In this document: positions 1 to 5,481 of the stretch, piece after piece | Layout: each line of letters opens with the position of its first letter | Numbering within the stretch: position 1 is the first letter of the stretch | Source: Pseudomonadota bacterium | GTDB taxonomy: Bacteria > Desulfobacterota > JADFVX01 | Direction of reading: 5' to 3' | NCBI GenBank assembly: GCA_015222555.1 | Contig: JADFVM010000013.1 | Span: 1 to 5,583, forward strand | DNA length: 5,583 bases | Position numbers and translations under genes: made by a program | Notes under the pieces: generated by a model | What the model saw: the letters and a program-made list of their open reading frames with translations, nothing else | Told to the model about the DNA's origin: nothing | Databases searched by the model: none

Positions 1-110
1 CCTATTTCTGCAAAAAGAGCGATAAGGACCAACAAGACAAAATGAATTAGTACAGAGAAGGCAAAGGTCATCCCCAGCCGATTTCTTTCTGCATGCATTT
101 CCATAATCAT
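1..110 (-). CDS. TonB-family energy transducer, N-terminal fragment (runs off the left edge)
   Basis: Only the first 36 codons are in the window. The protein starts with a short polar, basic stretch (MHAERNR) and then has one long hydrophobic segment, about residues 14-34, read as a single uncleaved N-terminal membrane anchor. Within it is SVLIH (Ser19, His23), matching the Ser-x3-His pair of the TonB transmembrane helix; in E. coli TonB the same region reads SVCIH. TonB proteins sit in the inner membrane with ExbB/ExbD and pass proton-motive energy to outer-membrane receptors. The periplasmic linker and C-terminal domain, which would prove the call, lie outside the window. Three in-frame ATGs (at 110, 104 and 98) compete as starts. 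None has a good Shine-Dalgarno sequence, and a promoter -10 box ends only 6 bases before the first. The gene is divergent from selB. Another single-anchor protein remains possible. Confidence 0.68.
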   Translation of the reverse strand, partial: MIMEMHAERNRLGMTFAFSVLIHFVLLVLIALFAEI

Positions 111-116
111 TCGCTT

Positions 117-146
117 ATTATACTGTTACCAGGCATAGTCCGTCAA
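117..146 (-). promoter_or_regulatory. Sigma-70-like promoter for the TonB-like gene
   Basis: On the minus strand, TTGACG (146-141) is followed after 18 bases by a perfect TATAAT (122-117). Transcription would be expected to start around 111-109, right at or inside the first ATG (110). The mRNA would then be leaderless or have a leader of about 6-12 bases if ATG 104 or 98 is used. The boxes are seen directly; activity is inferred. Confidence 0.5.
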
Positions 147-200
147 GAAAGGCCAAAAGTCCAAATTTCGACTTAGGAATTTTGGCAAACCGTCGAGACA

Positions 201-291
201 CCCTAAAGACAAGGCCCGAGGCGATTTTGCGACGCAACCGTACTCACCTGTACGGTGAGGAGCAAAAGCGCCGAGAACGCAGTATTTTGGG
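201..291. repeat. Three-tiered imperfect palindrome (probable dispersed intergenic repeat)
   Basis: Three nested inverted pairs share one centre. The outer arms are CCCTAAA (201-207) and TTTTGGG (285-291), pairing 6 of 7. The middle arms are GCGATTTTGC (221-230) and GCAAAAGCGC (262-271), pairing 9 of 10. The inner stem ACCGTAC (237-243) and GTACGGT (250-256) is a perfect 7 bp with a 6-base loop. The inner region can fold another way, CTCACC (243-248) with GGTGAG (254-259), and the two folds exclude each other. CCGAG also occurs as a direct repeat at 216-220 and 271-275. No open reading frame or T-tract accompanies it, so it is not a simple terminator. It resembles the palindromic intergenic repeats scattered through many environmental proteobacterial genomes, but other copies cannot be checked here. 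Confidence 0.6.
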
Positions 292-303
292 ATGAATGGG
301 CGG

Positions 304-333
304 TTTCAAATCCCGCAAAAGCGGGATTTGAGA
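304..333. repeat. Strong hairpin in the selB upstream region
   Basis: CAAATCCCGC (307-316) and GCGGGATTTG (321-330) form a perfect 10-bp stem with an AAAA loop. It extends to 13 bp (304-316 with 321-333) if one T-G wobble is allowed. Neither strand has a T-run after the stem, so it is not a canonical intrinsic terminator in either direction. It lies 78 bases before the selB start. It may be the end of the adjacent palindromic repeat, an insulating hairpin between the divergent genes, or a leader element if selB transcription starts further upstream. The AAAA loop lacks the G and U that bacterial SECIS loops need. Confidence 0.6.
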
Positions 334-350
334 AAGATCATAACTTACCA

Positions 351-379
351 TTGCATTACAGATAGTCCATTGATAATAT
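351..379 (+). promoter_or_regulatory. Weak candidate promoter for selB-ligA
   Basis: TTGCAT (351-356) and TAATAT (374-379) are separated by 17 bases and would give a start near 386, leaving a leader of about 25 bases. Both boxes deviate from consensus and the region is AT-rich, so chance matches are likely. It is listed because selB is the first gene of its unit and should have a promoter here. Confidence 0.25.
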
Positions 380-410
380 TATCCATAATTTATATGAGTG
401 AGGCGCATTA

Positions 411-2309
411 ATGATTATAGGAACAGCAGGCCATATAGATCATGGAAAGACATCCTTGATACGAGCCCTTACCGGTTTTGAGACAGACCGTCTTAAAGAA
501 GAAAAACAAAGAGGCATGTCTATCGACCTGGGCTTTGCCTACATCGATCTCGAAGAGGGAAAAAGAGCGGGAATCGTCGATGTGCCCGGCCATGAGGACT
601 TTGTTCGGAATATGGTGGCAGGGGCCCATGGAATGGATGTGGTGCTTCTTGTTATTGCCGCTGATGACGGAATCATGCCACAGACAAAGGAACACCTGGA
701 TATTATCGACCTTCTTGGCGTAGACAAAGGCATCGTGGTCATTACAAAAATAGATTGTGTTGACCCGTCGAGTCTGGAAGGGATAAAAGAGGATGCCGGG
801 CTGTTCCTTAAAAACCGGGGAATTGAATCTTCACCCATAGTTTCCGTCTCTTCAAAAACAGGGGAAGGAATTGACGAATTAAAGCAGCGGTTAAAGGCGC
901 TTTTCGATGCTCATCACCAGGAGCGGGATAAGGGCTTTTTCAGGATGCCCGTTGATCGCTCATTTACCATGAAAGGTTTCGGGACTGTTGTAACCGGTAC
1001 CGTTGTGTGTGGTAAAGTCTCTGTTGGTGACAAACTCCATCTCTTCCCGGCAGGCAGAAGCGTAAAGGTTAGAAACCTGGAAGCCTACGGAGAAAAGAGA
1101 CAGGAAATAATGGCGGGAGAACGGTGCGCCGTTAATCTTTCCGACATCGACAAGGAGAGCATAAAAAGGGGCGATGTTATTTCATCGGTGCAACTTACAA
1201 AAGCGACCGACAGATTTGACGCCAAACTCAAAGCTGCAAGCTTTAATAACAAAACCTTAAACCCGGGAGAAAAAGTACATCTCCATACTGGCACGGCCGA
1301 TGTGATAGCAAGTTTTTATTCACCTTTTGCAGAGGGACTCCGGCCCAAGGCAGAGGGGTATGCATCTTTTGCTCTGGAAAAACCGATACATATCATGCGG
1401 GGTGACAAGTTCGTCATTCGCGACTATTCTGCCCAGCGGACGATCGGTGGCGGTGTTGTACTTAATCCTTTCAGTCTGAAGGTGCGAAAAAAAGAAAGAC
1501 TAGACTATTTCAAGCTATGGGAGGGCAATGAAATAACCAGACTAACAGAGGATCTTATCGGGCGGGGAGATAACTGCGCTGGATTAAGCTCCCTCTCTGA
1601 AAATCTTAATATAGAGCCGGATTTGCTTCTTTCCAAACTGAAGGAAACCGGCGAATTTCGTATCACCGGCGATGGTGTAGTTCTGGAAAAGTTTATAAAA
1701 GAGGCTCAGGAGGAAGCTCTCCAGCTTCTTGAGGTCTTTCATAACAATAATAAAACAAGCAGTGGGATGGAAGCTGAAACGCTGCGGCAAAAATTATCCC
1801 CCTCCCTTTCAACAACATTTTTTAAAGAGATTATTGATAACTTGCTGGCTCAGGGCTCTGTTAAAAAAGAGGGCGAACGACTGGCCCTCAAAAGGCATGG
1901 TATCGTCCTTTCCAGGGAAGAACAAACTGCCAGGAAGGAGATACAATCCCTATTAATTGAAAAGGGCTATCAGGCAGCGAGCGATGCGGTTTTGACTGGC
2001 AATGATCGAAAAAAAAGAGCCTGCCTGCAAGCGCTGGTCAAAGAGGGTGCCGTGGTTCAACTCTCAAAAGAGAATTATATTTCATCACAACTGTTTCAAA
2101 AAGCCAAGAACTTAGCCCTTTCACACTTTGAAAGGAGCAGCACAATTGACGTTATTGAGTTCAAAAACATCCTGGGAACAGGCAGAAAAGGGGCTATTCT
2201 TCTGTTGGAATACTTCGATAAAATACACCTCACCGTTAGGCGAGGAGATGAGAGGCTTCTTCTCAGCCGGCTGAAAGAGGAGTCAAGGCCTGCACAGGCA
2301 AAGGCATGA
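411..2309 (+). CDS. selB: Selenocysteine-specific translation elongation factor SelB
   Basis: SelB is the EF-Tu-like GTPase that brings Sec-tRNA(Sec) to the ribosome at UGA codons marked by a SECIS hairpin. The GTPase domain (about residues 1-170) shows all expected motifs: P-loop GHIDHGKT (7-14), switch I RGMSIDLGFA (34-43), DVPGH (57-61), TKID (112-115) and SSK (147-149). EF-Tu-like beta-barrel domains follow, about 175-355 (MKGFGTVVTGT, GDKFVIRDYSAQRTIGGG). The C-terminal part, about 365-625, is the winged-helix region that reads the SECIS. Its last module (TIDVIEFKNILGTGRKGAILLLEYFDK...) is the conserved SelB ending. The length of 632 aa is close to E. coli SelB (614). ATG 411 is the first start after an in-frame TGA at 399-401 and has GAGTGAGG 7 bases upstream. 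Its own stop TGA overlaps the ligA start. selA and selC are not in the window, so the rest of the selenocysteine pathway must be encoded elsewhere. Confidence 0.96.
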   Translation: MIIGTAGHIDHGKTSLIRALTGFETDRLKEEKQRGMSIDLGFAYIDLEEGKRAGIVDVPGHEDFVRNMVAGAHGMDVVLLVIAADDGIMPQTKEHLDIIDLLGVDKGIVVITKIDCVDPSSLEGIKEDAGLFLKNRGIESSPIVSVSSKTGEGIDELKQRLKALFDAHHQERDKGFFRMPVDRSFTMKGFGTVVTGTVVCGKVSVGDKLHLFPAGRSVKVRNLEAYGEKRQEIMAGERCAVNLSDIDKESIKRGDVISSVQLTKATDRFDAKLKAASFNNKTLNPGEKVHLHTGTADVIASFYSPFAEGLRPKAEGYASFALEKPIHIMRGDKFVIRDYSAQRTIGGGVVLNPFSLKVRKKERLDYFKLWEGNEITRLTEDLIGRGDNCAGLSSLSENLNIEPDLLLSKLKETGEFRITGDGVVLEKFIKEAQEEALQLLEVFHNNNKTSSGMEAETLRQKLSPSLSTTFFKEIIDNLLAQGSVKKEGERLALKRHGIVLSREEQTARKEIQSLLIEKGYQAASDAVLTGNDRKKRACLQALVKEGAVVQLSKENYISSQLFQKAKNLALSHFERSSTIDVIEFKNILGTGRKGAILLLEYFDKIHLTVRRGDERLLLSRLKEESRPAQAKA

Positions 2310-4321
2310 CTATGGATAAAAAAGACGCTTTTGACAGAATCCGTCAATTAAAAGAAACTCTCAACTATCATAACCATTGCTATTACGTCCTCGACTCGCC
2401 TGAAGTTTCCGATGCAGAATATGACCGGCTTATGAGAGAGCTTCAGGCCATTGAAAGTGAGTTTCCGGAACTTGTTGCGCCCGATTCGCCGACACAGAGA
2501 GTGGGCGCGCCGCCATTGGACAGTTTTGGAACGGTAGAACATGCCATGCCGATGCTCTCCCTTCAAAATGCGATGAACGCCGATGAGTTGCGGGAGTTTG
2601 ATAAGCGAATTAAACGTTTTCTTAAAATTGATAAAGATATCGGCTATGTGGCGGAACCGAAGATGGATGGTCTGGCCGTTGAATTGACCTATGAAAAAGG
2701 CCGTCTTTCCATAGGTTCAACTCGTGGGGACGGTTTCAGGGGTGAAAATGTCACCCTCAACCTTAAAACGGTGAAGGCAATCCCTTTGACACTCAGAACA
2801 CCTGCCAACAGGAAGATGCCGGAAAAGCTTGATATTCGTGGTGAGGTATTTCTGGCCCTCGAGCCCTTTAACAACCTGAATAAAGAGCGTGAGAAGTCAG
2901 GCGAGGCGGTCTTTGCCAACCCCAGAAATGCCGCCGCCGGTTCCCTGAGGCAGCTGAACTCAAAGGTGACAGCGAAAAGGCCGCTCGATATTTACTGCTA
3001 CGGACTGGGTGATACGAGAGGCATCACTTTTGAGTCCCACTGGGAAAGCCTTCAAACATTGAAAGGCTACGGCATCAAGATCAATCCCTTGATCAAGTCA
3101 TGCGCCAATATCGAGGAAGCCGCCCGTTATTTTGAGGAAATGGCGGAGCAGAGAAATGCACTTCCCTATGAGATCGATGGCGTCGTTATAAAGGTAAACG
3201 ACTTGAAACTCCAGGCTGAACTTGGCGAAATATCGAGATCACCCCGCTGGGCCATTGCCGTCAAGTTCCCGCCCGTGCAGGAAAACACCACTATTATAGA
3301 TATCTTTGCCAGTGTGGGAAGAACGGGTGCACTGACGCCGGTAGCAAAACTTGAGCCGGTAAAAGTCGGTGGAGTCATCGTTTCAAGGGCGACGCTGCAT
3401 AATCAGGATGAAGTGGACAGGAAGGATGTACGCGTCGGTGATACCGTTGTCATTCAAAGGGCGGGGGATGTCATCCCCGAAGTCGTTGCTGTCATTAAGT
3501 CGAAACGCCCCCCTGAAAGTCAAGCTTACCGGCTTCCACAAAATTGCCCCGTTTGCGGCGGCCAAGTCATTAAGGAAGAAGCCTTCCTCAGATGTATTAA
3601 CAGCTCATGCCCTGCCCAGGTTAAGGAATGGATTAAACATTTTGGCGGTAAAAATGGGATGGATATTGATGGTCTCGGTTTCAAGCATATTGAACAGATG
3701 GTGGAAAGGGGCCTTATACAAAATCCGGCAGATCTCTACCATCTGACAAAGGAAGATATTTTAACACTTGAACGGTTTGCTGAAAAGTCAGCTCAAAATA
3801 TTGTCCATGCCATAGAAAAAAGCAGGAAAACAACTCTGCCAAGAATCATCTACTCTCTTGGGATAAGAAATGTTGGAATTCAAACGGCCAGGGTGCTGGC
3901 AGAAGAGTTTGGAAACATAGACAACCTGAAGGAAGCGAAAGAGGACAGGTTAATAGAAATCAGAGATATCGGCCCCGAAGTTGCCGGAAGCATCACCGAC
4001 TTCTTCAAGGAAAAAAATAATCTGGCTCTCATCGACAAACTTATCAGCGGTGGTGTTACCTATGAACGCGCAGAAAAAGTTGAAGGGGGCAAGTTTGAGG
4101 GAAAAACCTTTGTCCTCACCGGGACACTGGAGTCGTATTCACGAAGTGATGCAAAAGCACTTATTGAAGCTGAAGGGGGAAAGGTTTCGGGAAGTGTGAG
4201 CAAAAAGACCGACTATGTTGTGGCGGGAGTTGATCCGGGGTCGAAATATGAAAAGGCGGTGGAACTGGGGGTGAAGGTCTTGAGCGAGGAAGAGTTTAAA
4301 GGAATCATGGCTGGAGATTAA
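2306..4321 (+). CDS. ligA: NAD-dependent DNA ligase LigA
   Basis: LigA seals nicks in duplex DNA during replication and repair, using NAD+ to adenylate itself. The protein is complete at 671 aa, the same length as E. coli LigA. Domain Ia (about 5-70) has the NAD-binding YHNHCYYVLDSPEVSDAEYD segment. The adenylation domain carries the active lysine in KMDG (Lys119), plus EIDGVVIK (289-296) and VKFPP (Lys320). The OB fold follows, with VGRTGALTPVA (337-347). The zinc finger has Cys414, 417, 430 and 435. Helix-hairpin-helix repeats cover about 445-585 and a BRCT domain about 595-671. ATG 2306 overlaps the selB stop as ATGA, suggesting translational coupling. ATG 2312 is an alternative with AAAGG (2300-2304) 7 bases upstream, and would remove only two residues. 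No promoter is evident inside selB, so selB and ligA probably share a transcript. All catalytic residues are present. Confidence 0.97.
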   Translation: MTMDKKDAFDRIRQLKETLNYHNHCYYVLDSPEVSDAEYDRLMRELQAIESEFPELVAPDSPTQRVGAPPLDSFGTVEHAMPMLSLQNAMNADELREFDKRIKRFLKIDKDIGYVAEPKMDGLAVELTYEKGRLSIGSTRGDGFRGENVTLNLKTVKAIPLTLRTPANRKMPEKLDIRGEVFLALEPFNNLNKEREKSGEAVFANPRNAAAGSLRQLNSKVTAKRPLDIYCYGLGDTRGITFESHWESLQTLKGYGIKINPLIKSCANIEEAARYFEEMAEQRNALPYEIDGVVIKVNDLKLQAELGEISRSPRWAIAVKFPPVQENTTIIDIFASVGRTGALTPVAKLEPVKVGGVIVSRATLHNQDEVDRKDVRVGDTVVIQRAGDVIPEVVAVIKSKRPPESQAYRLPQNCPVCGGQVIKEEAFLRCINSSCPAQVKEWIKHFGGKNGMDIDGLGFKHIEQMVERGLIQNPADLYHLTKEDILTLERFAEKSAQNIVHAIEKSRKTTLPRIIYSLGIRNVGIQTARVLAEEFGNIDNLKEAKEDRLIEIRDIGPEVAGSITDFFKEKNNLALIDKLISGGVTYERAEKVEGGKFEGKTFVLTGTLESYSRSDAKALIEAEGGKVSGSVSKKTDYVVAGVDPGSKYEKAVELGVKVLSEEEFKGIMAGD

Positions 4322-4342
4322 AGGCCGGCTTTCCTCTTCAGC

Positions 4343-4483
4343 TCACCCCAACAAAAATTCAAAATCCGCCTTTGATACAGAAATTTCCTTTAAAAGTCCT
4401 CCATAAGTTGTTAGCCCTTTAGCCCTTATTTCTACTTTTATTTTGGGCTGTTTTTTCTCTTTTCTTTGTGCTATTTTCTTCAT
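4343..4483 (-). pseudogene. 46-codon ORF resembling the N-terminus of an IS1380-type transposase (probable remnant)
   Basis: This short minus-strand ORF begins with ATG at 4483 and ends with TGA at 4345-4343, converging on ligA and stopping 21 bases from the ligA stop. Its product is very basic at the start (MKKIAQRKEKKQPKIKVE) and continues RAKGLTTYGGLLKEIS. A basic start followed by KxxxKGLTxYxGL resembles, from memory, the first residues of IS1380-family transposases (KGLTSYAGL-type starts). A full transposase is about 400 residues or more, so only the first 30 or so residues could be homologous, and the DDE catalytic region is absent. A Shine-Dalgarno AAAGGAG lies 11 or so bases upstream, inside an inverted repeat. 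It could instead be a genuine small basic protein of unknown role, or chance. The frame is open, so the pseudogene label rests on truncation relative to the proposed family. Confidence 0.4.
4421..4456 (+). terminator. Weak candidate terminator after ligA
   Basis: AGCCC (4421-4425) can pair with GGGCT (4445-4449), followed by G and six Ts (4451-4456) and more T-rich sequence. The 5-bp stem and 19-base loop are poor for an intrinsic terminator, and the site lies 100 bases past the ligA stop, antisense to the small ORF. It is the only stem-plus-T-run between ligA and the next gene. An 8-base tandem repeat, TTAGCCCT twice (4411-4426), supplies the left arm. Confidence 0.22.
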
Positions 4484-4547
4484 GGAAAAGGTGACTCTCC
4501 TTTGGGATTGTATTGGCGTATAACCTATTGGAGATTCTACCTTTTCC
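4484..4547. repeat. 64-base imperfect inverted repeat abutting a start codon and containing its ribosome binding site
   Basis: Outer arms GGAAAAGGT (4484-4492) and ACCTTTTCC (4539-4547) pair perfectly over 9 bp. A second stem TCTCC (4496-4500) with GGAGA (4530-4534) is also perfect, separated by a 3-versus-4-base internal loop. An inner stem GGATTGTAT (4505-4513) with GTATAACC (4518-4525) closes a TGGC loop, using one bulge and two G-U wobbles in plus-strand RNA. In minus-strand RNA those wobbles become A-C mismatches, so only the outer two stems are strong there. Read on the minus strand, the repeat ends exactly one base before the ATG at 4483, and the Shine-Dalgarno of that ORF lies in the paired GGAGA arm. 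There is no T-run on either side, so it is not an intrinsic terminator. It may also act in the leader of the cytochrome gene if that is transcribed from further upstream. Confidence 0.6.
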
Positions 4548-4566
4548 GATTATTACCGCAATCTGC

Positions 4567-4616
4567 TTACTGTCACTTGCAGAATTTAGGTATAAAAAGA
4601 AATTATAAGGTATAAT
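4567..4616 (+). promoter_or_regulatory. Candidate promoter region of the cytochrome gene with a 20-bp-spaced direct repeat
   Basis: TTACTG (4567-4572) and TATAAA (4591-4596) are 18 bases apart and would start transcription near 4604, giving a leader of under 20 bases. A perfect TATAAT also occurs at 4611-4616, but it would put the start at the ATG itself and has no good -35 box. AGGTATAA occurs twice, at 4588-4595 and 4608-4615, exactly 20 bases apart, about two helical turns. AAGG (4607-4610) is the best Shine-Dalgarno match, 11 bases before the ATG, which is somewhat far. Which element is used cannot be decided from sequence. Confidence 0.3.
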
Positions 4617-4621
4617 TAGCT

Positions 4622-5362
4622 ATGGACAGACCTCAACCACTACATAAGTATCGCCGGTATTCAGATTGTTCGGTGAGTGAAAAATTCCTTGATACCTGTT
4701 TCCTGCTTGTCATGGGCGTCGGTTATCTTCTGGCCTCGGCGTATCTCTACGTGAGCCATGAAGGGCTGGATAATAAGCCCGGCCTTTCTGTTGAGGATGT
4801 GGTGTACAGCTACTATGGAAATCGCAGCGGTTCAACACTGGAGGCTAAATTGAGGGGCTCCATGTCGGGCTATATCTCCATAGAGGAAAATGAAAAGGTA
4901 GTGGCGTGGATATTCAAAGGAAGCCCGGAGAAAACCTTTGACAGGGAGATAAAGCCGATCTTTGAGAAAAACTGCACCTTTTGCCACCGCCCGGAAGCAG
5001 GAGGCATGACAGATCTCAGCGATGTAAAGGCAGTAAAAAAACTGACTGACGTCGATATGGGAAAATCCATAGGCGCCCTTGCAAGGGTTTCACATATTCA
5101 TCTTTTCGGCGTTGGATTACTGCTGTTTTTAATCGGTAAAATCTTTATCCTCTGCGAAATGCCAGCTCTTTTAAAAAGGGTGGTCGTTGGTTTTCCCTTT
5201 CTCGCCATTTTCATGGACATCGGGTCATGGTGGTTAACACACTGGCTGCCAGCATTTGCCTATATCGTCATTGCCGGCGGCGCGCTGATAGGTCTTTCCA
5301 TCGGCTTTCAGATTATCGTGTCCCTGTATCAGATGTGGTTTTATAAAGAAAAAGAGCAGTAA
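4622..5362 (+). CDS. Four-span membrane protein with one periplasmic c-type haem
   Basis: Complete 246-aa protein. A basic N-terminus (HKYRRY) precedes membrane span 1, about residues 23-44. A soluble loop of about 110 residues follows, then spans 2 (about 158-177), 3 (about 186-205) and 4 (about 212-236). Charge distribution puts both ends inside and the loop in the periplasm. The loop holds CTFCH (118-122), a covalent haem-c site, in the context PIFEKNC..CH..EAGGMTDLSD, typical of small monohaem cytochrome domains. His158 and His160 at the top of span 2 (SHIHLFG) and His207 after span 3 (DIGSWWLTHW) would lie on the same face and could ligate a haem or metal. Met129 is one candidate distal ligand. 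It is presumably an electron carrier at the inner membrane, but its partner is unknown. I do not recognise a named family with certainty. No neighbour shares its strand and function. The next internal Met is within span 1, so ATG 4622 is the likely start. Confidence 0.85.
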   Translation: MDRPQPLHKYRRYSDCSVSEKFLDTCFLLVMGVGYLLASAYLYVSHEGLDNKPGLSVEDVVYSYYGNRSGSTLEAKLRGSMSGYISIEENEKVVAWIFKGSPEKTFDREIKPIFEKNCTFCHRPEAGGMTDLSDVKAVKKLTDVDMGKSIGALARVSHIHLFGVGLLLFLIGKIFILCEMPALLKRVVVGFPFLAIFMDIGSWWLTHWLPAFAYIVIAGGALIGLSIGFQIIVSLYQMWFYKEKEQ

Positions 5363-5434
5363 GGAATTGCTCACCCTCTTCATACGGATGATTCCAATAT
5401 AGTCCCCCTATTCTAAAGTGTCTCTTCAACGTCT

Positions 5435-5480
5435 TTGCGAGGCGTCTCGCAATGGCGGGACAGCGCGGCAATCTCTGTCC
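5435..5480. repeat. Palindromic intergenic repeat block, two hairpins
   Basis: TTGCGAG (5435-5441) and CTCGCAA (5446-5452) form a perfect 7-bp stem with a GCGT loop. GGACAG (5458-5463) and CTGTCC (5475-5480) form a second 6-bp stem around CGCGGCAATCT. The combination of TTTGCGAGG with CGGCAATCTC is, from memory, the signature of a palindromic repeat seen many times in some Desulfobacterota and Nitrospirota genomes (ATTGCGAG...GCAATCTC). A third small hairpin, TGCTTG (5492-5497) with CAAGCA (5504-5509), follows. It starts 72 bases after the cytochrome stop and might end that transcript, but no long T-run follows either stem. Other genomic copies cannot be checked here. Confidence 0.55.
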
Positions 5481-5481
5481 T

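Noticed and set aside
304..333. Hairpin upstream of selB as a SECIS element
   Set aside because: It is not preceded by an in-frame UGA in a coding region and its AAAA loop lacks the G/U loop bases and bulged U of bacterial SECIS hairpins.
408..838. Minus-strand and alternative-frame ORFs over the selB GTPase domain
   Set aside because: These are shadows of a conserved coding sequence; their products are low-complexity and unlike known families.
2307..2309. selB terminal TGA as a selenocysteine codon
   Set aside because: The protein already ends after the complete SelB C-terminal domain, ligA starts at the overlapping ATG, and there is no family precedent.
3369..3746. 125-codon plus-strand frame inside ligA
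   Set aside because: It lies fully within the catalytic, OB-fold and zinc-finger coding part of ligA in another frame, its product has no recognisable domain and no good ribosome binding site was seen.
5363..5395. GGAAT...ATTCC as a terminator for the cytochrome gene
   Set aside because: Only 5 bp of stem, a 23-base loop and no T-run.
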